64,000 nt of DNA. Origin: Micromonospora echinospora (lineage in GTDB: Bacteria; Actinomycetota; Actinomycetes; Mycobacteriales; Micromonosporaceae). Under the pieces are notes generated by a model. The model was given only the letters and a program-made list of their open reading frames with translations, was not told the origin of the DNA and did not search any database. Made by a program: the position numbers and the translations under genes. The stretch spans positions 2,046,001 to 2,110,000 of the forward strand of contig NZ_LT607413.1 in assembly GCF_900091495.1 (NCBI RefSeq), given 5' to 3'. This document shows, in pieces, positions 32,769 to 42,187 of the stretch (positions are counted from its first letter, which is position 1; each line of letters begins with the position of its first letter).

Positions 32769-34592
32769 TCAGTTCCGGCGGGAGGCCTCTTCGCGGGGCG
32801 GCATGGTCGGGAACGGCAGGCCACCACCACCGCCGCCACCGTCGGTCGGCGTCGGCGTCGGGTCGGGCGTCGCCGGGGGCGTGCCACTCGGGTCCGGCTC
32901 GGGGGCCGGCCGGCTGACCGTGATGGTCACCGTCTGTCCCCGGGCCAGCGAGGTCCCGCCACGCGGGTTCTGGCCGGTGACCTTGCCCGCCTCGTCCTTC
33001 GGCACCTCCGGGCCGTTGCGGACGCTGACCCGGTAGCCGGCGTCCTCCAGTTCCTCCCGGGCGTCCTCCTCGCTCTCGCCGAACACGTTCGGCACCTCGC
33101 GGACGTTGCCTCGGGAGACCTCGACGACGACCTTGCCGTTCTCCTCGATGGTCTTACCGGACCCCGGGGTCAGGTTGACGACCAGGCCCTCGGGCTCGTC
33201 GCTGTTGACGTTCTTGCGCTCCACGGTGAGCTTCAGCGCCTTGAGCTGCGCCTCGACGTTCTCGAACTTGGAGCCGATGAGGTTGCCCGGGATGGTCACC
33301 ACCGGCTTGCCGCCGCAGAGGTGCAGCGTGACCGTCTGGTTCTCGCCGACCTCCTCGCCGGCCGGCGGCTCCTGCCGGAAGACGGTGTCCTTCTTGCAGT
33401 CGCTGCTGAGCACCGGATCGCCCACCTGGGCCCGCAGCTTCGCGTTGGTCAGCTCGGCGGTCGCCACCTCCCGGGTCTTGCCGGCCAGGTCGGGCACCGG
33501 AACGGTGGTTTCCCGGTTCTGGAGCAGGAGCAGGCCGGCGACCAAGGCGATCACCGCGAGCACGCCGAGGCCGGCGAGCGTGGCGATCACCCAGGACGAG
33601 GCACGGCGTCGACGCGGGTCGCCCACCCGGGCGGGGATCTGCCGGGTCTGCGCGGCGGTCGCCGCAGCCGGGAAGGCAGCCGCCGCCGGTGCCGGTCCCA
33701 TCGCCGCCGTCTCGTCCTCGCGGAGCACCGGCGTGGCGGCCACCGGACGCCCGGCGGCGGCCCGGAGGAGGTCCGCCCGCATCTCCCCGGCGCTCTGGTA
33801 CCGGTTGAGCGGGTTCTTCGACAGCGCCTTCAGCACGATCGCGTCGATCGGCGGGGTGACGTCCGGGTTGATGTCGCTCGGCGTCGGCGGCGCTTCCCGG
33901 ACGTGCTGGTACGCGACGCTGACCGGGCTGTCCCCGACGAACGGCGGGTGGCCGCAGACCAGCTCGAACAGCACACAGCCGGCGGCGTAGACGTCCGACC
34001 GGGCGTCCACCGCCTCGCCCCGCGCCTGCTCGGGGGAGAGGTACTGGGCGGTGCCGATCACGGCGCTGGTCTGCGTCATCGTGGTCGCGCCGCTGGCCAG
34101 CGCCCGGGCGATGCCGAAGTCCATCACCTTGACCTGGCCGGTCAGGGTGAGCATCACGTTGCCGGGCTTGATGTCCCGGTGGATGATCCCGTGCCGGTGG
34201 CTGAACTCCAGCGCCGCGCACATGTCGGCGGTGATCTCCAGGGCCCGGCGGGGCTGGAGGCGGCCCTCCGCGCCCAGCACCTCCTTCAGGGTGCGCCCGT
34301 TGACGAACTCCATGACGATGAAGGGCAGGGTCTCGCCGGTCGGGGCGGTCTCCTCGCCGGTGTCGTAGACGGCGACGATGGCGGGGTGGTTGAGCGAGGC
34401 GGCGTTCTGTGCCTCCCGGCGGAACCGCATCTGGAAGGTCGCGTCGCGGGCCAGGTCGGCCCGGAGCATCTTGATCGCGACGTCCCGGCCGAGCCGCAGG
34501 TCGCGACCGCGGTGCACCTCGGCCATACCGCCGTAGCCGAGGAGCTCGCCGACCTGGTACCTGCCACCCAGCAGGCGGGCCTGCGCAGTCAT
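32769..34592 (-). CDS. pknB: Ser/Thr protein kinase with PASTA domains (PknB)
   Basis: 607 residues. Kinase domain about 10-275: glycine loop LGYGGMAEV, VAIKML (Lys41), HRDIKPGN catalytic loop, DFGIA, and SPEQARG. Juxtamembrane linker, membrane helix about 332-355, then extracytoplasmic PASTA repeats (from VPVPDLAGKTREVAT to TVTITVSRP, about 362-572), and a Pro/Gly-rich end. PASTA domains sense muropeptides or lipid II; the kinase phosphorylates division and wall-synthesis proteins. Overlaps pknA by 4 nt; last gene of the fhaA-to-pknB operon. Confidence 0.96.
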   Translation of the reverse strand: MTAQARLLGGRYQVGELLGYGGMAEVHRGRDLRLGRDVAIKMLRADLARDATFQMRFRREAQNAASLNHPAIVAVYDTGEETAPTGETLPFIVMEFVNGRTLKEVLGAEGRLQPRRALEITADMCAALEFSHRHGIIHRDIKPGNVMLTLTGQVKVMDFGIARALASGATTMTQTSAVIGTAQYLSPEQARGEAVDARSDVYAAGCVLFELVCGHPPFVGDSPVSVAYQHVREAPPTPSDINPDVTPPIDAIVLKALSKNPLNRYQSAGEMRADLLRAAAGRPVAATPVLREDETAAMGPAPAAAAFPAAATAAQTRQIPARVGDPRRRRASSWVIATLAGLGVLAVIALVAGLLLLQNRETTVPVPDLAGKTREVATAELTNAKLRAQVGDPVLSSDCKKDTVFRQEPPAGEEVGENQTVTLHLCGGKPVVTIPGNLIGSKFENVEAQLKALKLTVERKNVNSDEPEGLVVNLTPGSGKTIEENGKVVVEVSRGNVREVPNVFGESEEDAREELEDAGYRVSVRNGPEVPKDEAGKVTGQNPRGGTSLARGQTVTITVSRPAPEPDPSGTPPATPDPTPTPTDGGGGGGGLPFPTMPPREEASRRN

Positions 34593-36037
34593 CGCGTCTG
34601 TCGTCCTTCGCTCGTCGTCGTCCCGTCGCCACCCGGCACGGGCAGTCCCATCCGACGGTACGACGACGGGGCACCGTCGTCATCTCCGCTGGCCGTCGGC
34701 ACCTCGGACATCACGCTCGGTGACCGGAGCAGGCCGGCCGAGCTGGCCGTCGAATCGTCGGCCTGCAACCGGTAGGAGATCACGCCGGAACAGATCAGCA
34801 CCAGCACGGCGAGCGCGATGACGACCAGGACGGTCCGGGCACGCGGCCCGCTGTCCGGCGCAGGTGGGCCGGACTGGTAGGCGTACCCGACCGGTCGCGG
34901 CGGAGCCGACGGGACGGGAGCCGCGCCCCGGGGATAGCCGGGCGGCGCCATCGACGGACGCGACGGGGTGGCCGGCGGCGGGGCGACCGGGCGGTGCACC
35001 ACCGGCGGCGCGGGGCGGGGCGGGGACACCGGCACCGAGGCGGCCGGACGCGCCGCTGCCGGCGGCCGGGCCTGCGGCGGCGGCGCGACCGGCGGGCGGG
35101 GGTGCTGCCGCTGTGGCGGCGGGACCTGGGCCCGGGCCGGCGGGGTGGCCGGCGGCATGGCCGGCGAGGAGGGGGCCACGGAGACCGGCCGGGCCCGACC
35201 ACCCGGTCGGTTCTGGTGGGCGAGGGCGGCCTTGACCTGCCGGGCCGCCCCGGCCAGGGCGGCGGCGCTCGGCCAGCGGGCCGCCGGGTCCTTGGCCATG
35301 GCCCGGTCGACGAGCGCGCGGACCGGCGGGGGAATGTCTCCCGGGAGCGGACGCGGGGTCTCCCGGACGTGCCGCATCGCGATCTCCAGGGGGTTGTCCC
35401 CCTCGAACGGCCGACGACCGGCGAGGCACTGGTAGGCGACCACCCCGAGTGCGTAGACGTCGGAGGCCGGGGTGGCCACCGCGCCCGCCGCCTGCTCCGG
35501 GGAGATGTACGAGGCGGTGCCGAGCACCGACCCGGCGGCGGTGAGCTGGCCGACCAGTTCGGAACGGGCGATGCCGAAGTCGGTCAGCACCAGCGTGCCG
35601 TTCGGCCGGACCAGCAGGTTGCCGGGCTTCACGTCCCGGTGCACGATGCCCTTGCCGTGTGCGGCGTGCAGGGCGTCCGCCGCCTGGGCCACCAGCGCCA
35701 TCGTCCGGGCCGGGGTGAGCCGGCCGACCCGGTTGAGGGTCGCCGAGAGGGCGTCCCCCTCGACGTACTCCATGATCAGGAAGGCGATCTGCTGGTCGCT
35801 GCCGAAGTCGTAGATGTCGACCACGCCGGGGTGGTTGATGGTCGCCATGGTGCGCGCCTCACCACGGAACCGCTCGGCGAACCCCGGCTCGTCCAGCAAC
35901 GCCGGAAGCAGGCTCTTGACCGCGACGACCCGGCCGAGCACCTGGTCGGTGCCGCGCCAGACGTCACCCATGCCACCGCTGGCGATCCGCTCGTCGAGAC
36001 GGTAGCGGTTGCCGAGCTGGACGCCGGGGCTGAGCAT
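34589..36037 (-). CDS. pknA: Ser/Thr protein kinase (PknA)
   Basis: 482 residues. Kinase domain about 12-270 with IASGGMGDVW, VAVKSLL, HRDVKPGN, DFGIARSE and SPEQAAG. A Pro/Ala-rich linker (about 285-395) and one membrane helix near 405-425 follow, with a short extracytoplasmic tail. No PASTA domain. Works with PknB in controlling cell shape and division. Its stop overlaps the pknB start and its start lies three bases after the pbpA stop. Confidence 0.96.
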   Translation of the reverse strand: MLSPGVQLGNRYRLDERIASGGMGDVWRGTDQVLGRVVAVKSLLPALLDEPGFAERFRGEARTMATINHPGVVDIYDFGSDQQIAFLIMEYVEGDALSATLNRVGRLTPARTMALVAQAADALHAAHGKGIVHRDVKPGNLLVRPNGTLVLTDFGIARSELVGQLTAAGSVLGTASYISPEQAAGAVATPASDVYALGVVAYQCLAGRRPFEGDNPLEIAMRHVRETPRPLPGDIPPPVRALVDRAMAKDPAARWPSAAALAGAARQVKAALAHQNRPGGRARPVSVAPSSPAMPPATPPARAQVPPPQRQHPRPPVAPPPQARPPAAARPAASVPVSPPRPAPPVVHRPVAPPPATPSRPSMAPPGYPRGAAPVPSAPPRPVGYAYQSGPPAPDSGPRARTVLVVIALAVLVLICSGVISYRLQADDSTASSAGLLRSPSVMSEVPTASGDDDGAPSSYRRMGLPVPGGDGTTTSEGRQTR

Positions 36038-36040
36038 GTG

Positions 36041-37552
36041 TCACCGCCCTCCGGGGTCCGCGATGGCCGACCGCATGATCTGGCCGGCGATCCGGGCCGC
36101 CTCGGCACTGCCCCCGTCGCCCGCCGACTCCAGCATGACGCATACGGCGGACACCGGCTTGCCGTCCTTGTCCAGGGCGAAGCCGATGAACCAACCGTGG
36201 TCGTCGGTGTTCTCCCCGGCCTGCGCGGTGCCGGTCTTGCCACCGACGGTGTACCCGTCGATCCGGGCGTTGCGGCCGGTGCCCTCGCGCACCACGTTGA
36301 CCATCATGTCCCGCAGGTCGCTGGCGACCTGACCCGTGATCGGCTGCCGGAGCTGCTTCGGGTCGGCAGTGTAGTAGTTGGTCGTCCGGTCCGGGCCGAG
36401 CAGCTGCTGGACCAGGTACGGCCGCATCTGGCTGCCGTTGTTCGCCACCGTGGCGGCGATCAGGGCACCCTGCAACGGGGTCATCCGGACGTCGAACTGA
36501 CCGATCGACGACTGCGCCAGCCCGGCCGGGTCGTCGCCGCCGTCCGGGTTCTTCATGTCCCCGGTACGGCTGGCGGCGACCGGCAGGCCGGCCTCGTCGA
36601 GGTGGCCGACGGTCAGGTCCTCCTGCTCGAACCCGAACTGCCGGGCCTTCTCCTTGATCGTGTCGGCCCCGAGCCGGACGCCGAGCTTGGCGAAGCCGGT
36701 GTTGCACGACTCGGTGACCGCGCTCATCAGGGTCACCTCGTCCTCGGGGCAGATCGACGGGGCGGCGTTGCGGATCGGCGTACCGGAGGTCGGGGCGGTG
36801 TAGCTGGGGCCGGCCGGGATGGCGGTCTCCTTGGTGACGCCGTTCTCCAGCGCGGCGGCGGCCACCACGATCTTGAAGGTCGACCCGGGTGGCAACGTCT
36901 CGCCCAGCGCCCGGTTCTTCAGCGGCCCGTTCGGGTCGCCCTCCAGTTTGTTGTACGCCGCCGACGCCTCGCCGCCGTTGTGGCTGGCCAGCGGGTTCGG
37001 GTCGAAGCTGGGCATGGAGACCAGGGCCTGGACGGCACCGGTACGCGGGTCCAGCGCGATCGCCGCTCCCCTGGTCGCGCCCACCCGGTTGTCGGCCAGT
37101 TGGGTGAACGCCGTGTCCTGCGCCCGCTTGGAGACGGAGAGCAGCACGTTGCCGCCGCCGGACGGTTCACCGGTGATCCGGAGCATGTCCCGGAACCGGT
37201 CGGCGAAGAGCTGGTCGCTCGTGCCGGCGAGGAAGTCGTCCTCGGCCCGCTCGATGCCGGTGTCCCCGAGGTTGACCGGCTTGTAGCCGAGCACGTGCGC
37301 GTACTTCTCCCCGCCCGGGTAGGTCCGCAGGTACTTCAGGCTGCCGTTGGTCTCCTTGCTGGTGGCCACCGGGGTGCCACCGGCCTCGATGTTGCCCCGC
37401 TTACGGTCGTACTCGGCGACCTGGACCCGGCCGTTGTAGTCGCTGGTGCGGTACTCGTCGGCCTTGTACGCCTGGATCCAGTTCAGGTTCAGGAAGAGCA
37501 GACCGAACAGGATCATGACGACCACGCCGACCCGACGGAGTGGTGCGTTCAC
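36041..37552 (-). CDS. pbpA: Penicillin-binding protein 2-type transpeptidase (PbpA)
   Basis: 503 residues. N-terminal membrane anchor (about 8-27), dimerisation domain, and a transpeptidase domain with PGSTFKIV (S-x-x-K), TESCNTGF (SxN-type motif) and GGKTGTAQAG (KTG). Class B PBP working with the SEDS protein encoded just upstream (rodA, 4-nt overlap). Regulated by the kinases of the operon in other actinobacteria. Confidence 0.96.
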   Translation of the reverse strand: MNAPLRRVGVVVMILFGLLFLNLNWIQAYKADEYRTSDYNGRVQVAEYDRKRGNIEAGGTPVATSKETNGSLKYLRTYPGGEKYAHVLGYKPVNLGDTGIERAEDDFLAGTSDQLFADRFRDMLRITGEPSGGGNVLLSVSKRAQDTAFTQLADNRVGATRGAAIALDPRTGAVQALVSMPSFDPNPLASHNGGEASAAYNKLEGDPNGPLKNRALGETLPPGSTFKIVVAAAALENGVTKETAIPAGPSYTAPTSGTPIRNAAPSICPEDEVTLMSAVTESCNTGFAKLGVRLGADTIKEKARQFGFEQEDLTVGHLDEAGLPVAASRTGDMKNPDGGDDPAGLAQSSIGQFDVRMTPLQGALIAATVANNGSQMRPYLVQQLLGPDRTTNYYTADPKQLRQPITGQVASDLRDMMVNVVREGTGRNARIDGYTVGGKTGTAQAGENTDDHGWFIGFALDKDGKPVSAVCVMLESAGDGGSAEAARIAGQIMRSAIADPGGR

Positions 37553-39039
37553 GGGCGGATCACCTCCGTAGGGGCACCGTGGAGCTGCTCGGGCGGATTG
37601 CCGCTGCCCGGTCGGGCGGCCGGCCCTCCACCGGAGACCGGACGCCGGCCGGCATCCGAGATCCGCAACAGGGTGGCGATCAGAAGCCAGTTCGCCATCA
37701 GCGAGGAACCACCGGCGGAGAGGAACGGCGTGGTCTGGCCGGTGAGCGGGATGAGCCCGCTGATCCCACCGAGGATCACGAAGACCTGGAGGCCGAGGGT
37801 GAAGGCGAGACCGCCGGCGAGCAGCTTGCCGAACGAGTCCCGGACGGTGAGCGCGGCCCGCAGCCCGCGCTGGACGATCAGCAGGTAGACGACCAGCAGG
37901 GCGGAGAGGCCGAAGAGGCCGATCTCCTCACCGATGCCGGCGAAGATGAAGTCGTTCTGCACCTCGGGCAGCACGTCCGGGGCACCGCCGCCCGGCCCGG
38001 CCCCGAACAGGCCGCCGGTGCCGAGGGCGAGCAGTCCCTGCACCAGTTGGTAACCGTCGTTGAGCGGGTCGGCGAACGGGTCCAGCCAGATCTCGGCCCG
38101 GAGGTAGAAGTTGGCGAACGGCCCACCGACCGTGCTGCCCAGGAAGTAGGCGAGGTACGCCCCGCCGAAGAAGAGCAGCAGGCCGATGAGCAGCCAGCTC
38201 ACCCGCTCGGTGGCGATGTAGAGCGTCACCACGAACATGCCGAAGTAGAGCAGCGAGGTGCCCAGGTCCTTCTCGAAGATGAGCACGAGGAGGCTGATCA
38301 GCCAGACCACGACCACCGGCCCGAGATCCCGCCCCCGGGGGAAGTCGATGCCGAGGAACCGCCGGCTGGCCAGCGAGAGGACCTCCCGCTTGCGCACCAG
38401 GTAGTAGGCGAAGAAGACCAGCAGGGCGAGCTTGGCGAACTCACCGGGCTGGATGGAGAAGCTGCCGATCCGGATCCAGAGCTTGGCGCCGTTGATCTCG
38501 GAGAACCGGCCGGGCAGCAGGGCCGGGATCATCACCAGCACGATGCCGGCGAGCCCCAGCGTGTACGCGTACCGGGAGACCGAACGGTGGTCGCGCATGA
38601 GCGCCAGCAGCGCCGCCGCGAGGATCACCGAGACGAGCGTCCAGGCCAGCTGCCGCCCCCCGGTGCCGGCGAAGATCGCCAGGTCGGCCCGCTCGGCGGC
38701 CGGCGCGTCGGCCAGGTCCAGCCGGCGCAGGAAGCCCACGCCGAGGCCGTTGAGCAGGGCTACGGCGGGCAGCAGGGCCGGGTCGGCGAAGGGCGCGAGG
38801 TAGCGGATGACCACGTGCAGGCCGAGGAAGACCGCGCTGAGCGCGACCGCCGGGATCCAGAAGTCGCCGGTGACCTCGTCGAGCACGTTCGCCTCGACCA
38901 TGGCCCCGTACGCGGCGACCAGCACCATGGCCACCGCAAGCAGGGACAGCTCAGCGTTACGCCGGGCACGGGCCAGGCGTACGCCGGGCTGCTCGCCCGT
39001 CGTGCCGGGCGAGACTGCCGGGGTGGCCTGGGCGGTCAC
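37549..39039 (-). CDS. rodA: SEDS-family peptidoglycan polymerase (RodA/FtsW)
   Basis: 496 residues from a GTG preceded by GAGGA. About 12 membrane helices with SEDS motifs: LGIDFPRGRDLGPV, FEKDLGTSLLYFGMFV (catalytic Asp region), NDGYQLVQGLLALGTGGLFG, and IGEEIGLFG, LTGQTTPFLSAGGSSLMANW near the end. It polymerises lipid II and pairs with PbpA. A longer open frame extends to 39198 but is Arg/Pro-rich and unlike the family. Confidence 0.95.
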   Translation of the reverse strand: MTAQATPAVSPGTTGEQPGVRLARARRNAELSLLAVAMVLVAAYGAMVEANVLDEVTGDFWIPAVALSAVFLGLHVVIRYLAPFADPALLPAVALLNGLGVGFLRRLDLADAPAAERADLAIFAGTGGRQLAWTLVSVILAAALLALMRDHRSVSRYAYTLGLAGIVLVMIPALLPGRFSEINGAKLWIRIGSFSIQPGEFAKLALLVFFAYYLVRKREVLSLASRRFLGIDFPRGRDLGPVVVVWLISLLVLIFEKDLGTSLLYFGMFVVTLYIATERVSWLLIGLLLFFGGAYLAYFLGSTVGGPFANFYLRAEIWLDPFADPLNDGYQLVQGLLALGTGGLFGAGPGGGAPDVLPEVQNDFIFAGIGEEIGLFGLSALLVVYLLIVQRGLRAALTVRDSFGKLLAGGLAFTLGLQVFVILGGISGLIPLTGQTTPFLSAGGSSLMANWLLIATLLRISDAGRRPVSGGGPAARPGSGNPPEQLHGAPTEVIRP

Positions 39040-39067
39040 GGTCGGATCCTCGGGGTCGGGCCGGCGC

Positions 39068-40498
39068 TCACTCGGGCGACCGACATCCCGCCGGTTCGGG
39101 GACCGACGGAACCGTATCGGTGGGCAGGGCGTCCGGGGTCGGGGTCGGAGTCGGGGTGGCACTCGGCACGGCCGAGGGCGTCGGGGTGACCTGGGCACCG
39201 GCCGCCGGGCTGGCCTGGGTCGGCGTGGGTGCCGGCGTGGTCGGGCCGGGGGTGGCGGTGGGGCTCGGCGGACAGATGGGCTTCAGGTTCGGGTTGGCCG
39301 GGTCGTCGTCGGTCAGCTCGGCCAACCGCCGGGTGGCGTCCGACTCGCTCTTGGCCTGGATGCCCTGCTTGACCCGCTCCTGGGCGGCGGGGGTGAGATC
39401 CTCCAGGTCGGCGGCACTGGTGCGGTGGACGTTGGAGAGGTCCAGGCCGGCGATCTGCCCGGGCACGCCCTGGAAGACGGCGAGCTGCCCGTCGTCCGTG
39501 GCGCCGACGTAGTACTGCCGCTGGGTGTAGCTCCAACTGGCGAAGAGGCCACCACCGAGGATGGCGAGCAGGACGACCAGCAGCAGGGCGGTGCGTACCG
39601 GCCGGTGTCGGCGACGCTCCGGCTCGTCGTCGCGGTTCGCCGGGGGCTCCTCGGGAGCCGACGGCCGGGGCGCGTTCAGGGCCGAGGCACGGGCCGCCGG
39701 GGTGGAGACGTCCGCCGAGGTCGCCATGCCCCGGTCACGGGCCGCCGCGCCGCCGACGATCGGGCTGGCCTCGACGATGTCGTGGTCGGTCGCGTCGGCG
39801 ATGATCACGGTGATGTTGTCCGGCCCGCCGCCGCGGAGCGCCAACTGCACCAACCGCTCGACACACTGCTGCGGGTCGGTGTACTCGCGCATGGTGTCCG
39901 CGATGGTCTCCGCGCTGACCACGCCGGAGAGGCCGTCGCTGCAGATGAGGTACCGGTCGCCGGGAAGGACCTGTCGGACGCTGTACTCCGGGTCGATGTC
40001 CCGGCCGTCCAGAGCCCGGGTGAGCAGCGAGCGCTGGGGGTGGCTGCTCGCCTCCTCCGCGCTGATCCGACCCTCGTCGACGAGCATCTGGACGTAGGTG
40101 TCGTCCTTGGTGACCTGGGCGAACTCGTTGTTACGAAGGAGGTAGGCCCGGGAGTCACCGATGTGCACCATGCCGAGCTTGGTGCCGGAGAAGAGGATGG
40201 CGGTGAGTGTCGTGCCCATCCCCTCGAGCTGGGGATTGGCGTCCACGGTGTCGCGGAGCTGCTGGTTGGCGGTGTCCACGGCCTGTCGCAGCGCGTCGAC
40301 GAGCGCGTCCCCGGGGACGTCCTCGTCGAGCGGCGCCATGGCACCGATGACGATGTTGCTGGCGACGTCACCGGCGGCCATGCCGCCCATGCCGTCGGCG
40401 ACGGCGAGAAGCCGCGGTCCGGCGTAGACGGAATCCTGGTTACCGTCTCGGATCAGACCGCGGTCACTGTGGGCCGCATAGCGCAGGGTCAGAGTCAT
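39068..40498 (-). CDS. pstP: PP2C-family Ser/Thr phosphatase (PstP)
   Basis: 476 residues. PP2C domain about 1-240: DRGLIRDGNQDSVY, AVADGMGGMAAGDVAS, GDSRAYLLR, LICSDGLSGVV and GPDNITVIIAD supply the metal ligands. Linker, membrane helix about 302-322, then an extracytoplasmic Pro/Thr-rich region with NPNLKPICPPSPTATPG. It reverses PknA/PknB phosphorylation. Start overlaps the fhaB stop by 4 nt. Confidence 0.96.
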   Translation of the reverse strand: MTLTLRYAAHSDRGLIRDGNQDSVYAGPRLLAVADGMGGMAAGDVASNIVIGAMAPLDEDVPGDALVDALRQAVDTANQQLRDTVDANPQLEGMGTTLTAILFSGTKLGMVHIGDSRAYLLRNNEFAQVTKDDTYVQMLVDEGRISAEEASSHPQRSLLTRALDGRDIDPEYSVRQVLPGDRYLICSDGLSGVVSAETIADTMREYTDPQQCVERLVQLALRGGGPDNITVIIADATDHDIVEASPIVGGAAARDRGMATSADVSTPAARASALNAPRPSAPEEPPANRDDEPERRRHRPVRTALLLVVLLAILGGGLFASWSYTQRQYYVGATDDGQLAVFQGVPGQIAGLDLSNVHRTSAADLEDLTPAAQERVKQGIQAKSESDATRRLAELTDDDPANPNLKPICPPSPTATPGPTTPAPTPTQASPAAGAQVTPTPSAVPSATPTPTPTPDALPTDTVPSVPEPAGCRSPE

Positions 40499-40983
40499 GG
40501 CCGTAATTCGAGAGAAGTGCGGCCGATCCGGATCGGCACGCCGAGGGGGACGGGGGTTGGTCCGGTGACCTTAGCGCGATCCAGGTAGGTGCCGTTAGTC
40601 GAGCCGAGGTCCTCCACGAACCACTGCCCGTCACGGGGCAGCAGCCGCGCGTGGCGTGCGGAAGCGTAGTCGTCGGTGATGACCAGGGTGGAGTCCTCCG
40701 CCCGGCCGATGGTGATCGGCGCTTCGCCCAGGGTGATCCGGGTGCCGGCGAGCTGACCGGCGGTGACCACGAGCTGGTGGGCGGCCCGCCCCCGCTTGAC
40801 CTTCGCCGGTTTCGCCGCCGCCTGGTTGGTGGCGGCGCCGACCGCACGGGGCGCGGCCACCAGCCGGCCGGAGCGGGCCCCCGCGAAGAGGTCCCGCCGG
40901 ATCACCCCCACGACCGTGAACACGAAGATCCACAGGAGGATGAGGAACCCGAACCGGGCGACGGTGATGACAAGCTCGGGCAA
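40495..40983 (-). CDS. fhaB: FHA-domain protein FhaB (FipA)
   Basis: 162 residues. N-terminal membrane helix (about 5-28), basic linker, FHA domain about 70-162 with ITIGRAEDSTLVITDDYASARHARL and EDLGSTNGTYLDR, the phospho-threonine-binding loops. Reads out kinase activity at the division site. Six bases downstream of fhaA. Confidence 0.95.
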   Translation of the reverse strand: MPELVITVARFGFLILLWIFVFTVVGVIRRDLFAGARSGRLVAAPRAVGAATNQAAAKPAKVKRGRAAHQLVVTAGQLAGTRITLGEAPITIGRAEDSTLVITDDYASARHARLLPRDGQWFVEDLGSTNGTYLDRAKVTGPTPVPLGVPIRIGRTSLELRP

Positions 40984-40989
40984 GGCGGG

Positions 40990-41751
40990 TCAGCCGTCCA
41001 CGCGGAAGGTCAGGGTGGTGGTGCCGAGCTGGATCATGTCGCCCGGGTTCAGCGCGACGGCGGAGACCCGCTGGCCGTTGACCATCGTGCCGTTCGTCGA
41101 GCCGAGGTCGGTGAGCACGACCTGACCGCCGTCGAAGTCCAGCCGGGCGTGCCGGCGGGAGATCCCGACGTCGGGCAGGCGCAGGTTGGCCTGGTCGCCC
41201 CGGCCGATGACCGTCGAGCCCATCTGGAGCGGGTAGGTGCGGCCGTCGCCGGAGACCAGCCGGACGTTGCGCGCGCCACCGTGGCCGGGGGGCGGGCCGT
41301 AGCCGCCGCCCTGGTCGTACGCCGGGTATCCGGGCGGACCGGCGTCGTAGCCGGGCGCCGACACCGGGGCCACCTCGCCGCCGGTGTACACCTCGGCCGT
41401 GACCCGGAACATCCCCGTGTCCAGCCCCTCGCCGCGCTCGATCTCGACGATGACGTCGCCGTAGACCGTCCACGCCTGCTCGCCGATGAACTCGGCCTGC
41501 GACTGGGCCAGCTCCTGGGCGAGCGCGGCGGCGTACGGCGCCAGCCGGCTGTGGTCGTACGGCGAGAGATCGATCACGTAGCGGTTGGGCACGAGGGTGC
41601 GCCCACCAGCCAGGATCGCCTTGTGCGCCTCAGCTTCCCGCTGCATGGCGTTGAGGATCTCCACGGGGTGGACTACACCCTTGAAGACCTTGGCAAAGGC
41701 TCCCTCGACCAGGCCTTCCAGACGCTTCTCGAAGCGTTGCAGCACGCTCAC
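40990..41751 (-). CDS. fhaA: FHA-domain protein FhaA (DUF3662 plus FHA)
   Basis: 253 residues from a GTG (MSVLQRFEKRLEGL), as in relatives; an ATG at 41778 preceded by poor context is an alternative. N-terminal DUF3662 domain (about 1-120) and C-terminal FHA domain (about 165-253) with VIGRGDQANLRLPDVGISRRHARLDF and TDLGSTNGTMVNG, joined by a Gly/Pro/Tyr linker. Partner of the kinase system and of lipid II flippase regulation in actinobacteria. First gene of the operon. Confidence 0.95.
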   Translation of the reverse strand: MSVLQRFEKRLEGLVEGAFAKVFKGVVHPVEILNAMQREAEAHKAILAGGRTLVPNRYVIDLSPYDHSRLAPYAAALAQELAQSQAEFIGEQAWTVYGDVIVEIERGEGLDTGMFRVTAEVYTGGEVAPVSAPGYDAGPPGYPAYDQGGGYGPPPGHGGARNVRLVSGDGRTYPLQMGSTVIGRGDQANLRLPDVGISRRHARLDFDGGQVVLTDLGSTNGTMVNGQRVSAVALNPGDMIQLGTTTLTFRVDG

Positions 41752-41989
41752 CGGCTCCTCCTCGGGTCCCGAGGACATGATGGTATCCGGCCGTCGCTCG
41801 CGCAGCTCACACGCCGCTCGGCCGTCTGCTGTCGGCCCGTTCGGACGGGCCCTGATCGTCGTGCTACTCTTCTCCCCGCCACGAACGGTAACCGATCGCG
41901 GCAACGGCCGGGAGCACGTACGATGTTCGCGCCACCCCCACTGGCAACACCGAGGGCGGCACGCATTAGAGTGATCCGGGTCATGCCAC

Positions 41990-42072
41990 GGGGAAGTGGC
42001 GGAATGGCAGACGCGCACGGTTCAGGTCCGTGTGCCCGAAAGGGCGTGAGGGTTCAACTCCCTCCTTCCCCA
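41990..42072 (+). tRNA. tRNA-Leu (anticodon CAG)
   Basis: Acceptor GGGGAAG (41990-41996) pairs with CTTCCCC (42065-42071), discriminator A42072, no encoded CCA. D arm GCGGAATGGCAGACGC, anticodon stem CACGG/CCGTG with loop TTCAGGT (anticodon CAG, 42023-42025), a long variable arm TGCCCGAAAGGGCG typical of class II tRNAs, and T arm GAGGG-TTCAACT-CCCTC. Confidence 0.96.
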
Positions 42073-42080
42073 CGATAAGT

Positions 42081-42108
42081 CGAGGGCTCCGCAGCAGCGG
42101 GGCCCTCG
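42081..42108 (+). terminator. Terminator of tRNA-Leu
   Basis: CGAGGGC-T-CCGC-AGCA-GCGG-G-GCCCTCG forms an 11-bp stem with a one-base internal mismatch and a 4-nt loop, 8 nt past the tRNA. Confidence 0.7.
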
Positions 42109-42187
42109 CCGCGTCTACGGGGCGGCACAGACTGTCACGTTATGCTCCGGTGGTTTGTCTGCCCCCTTTCGACCCGTGGAGTGGCGT

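Noticed and set aside
34994..37888. Very long open frame antisense to pknA/pbpA/rodA
   Set aside because: It exists because GC-rich third positions leave few stops on the opposite strand; the minus-strand genes carry complete family motifs and operon overlaps.
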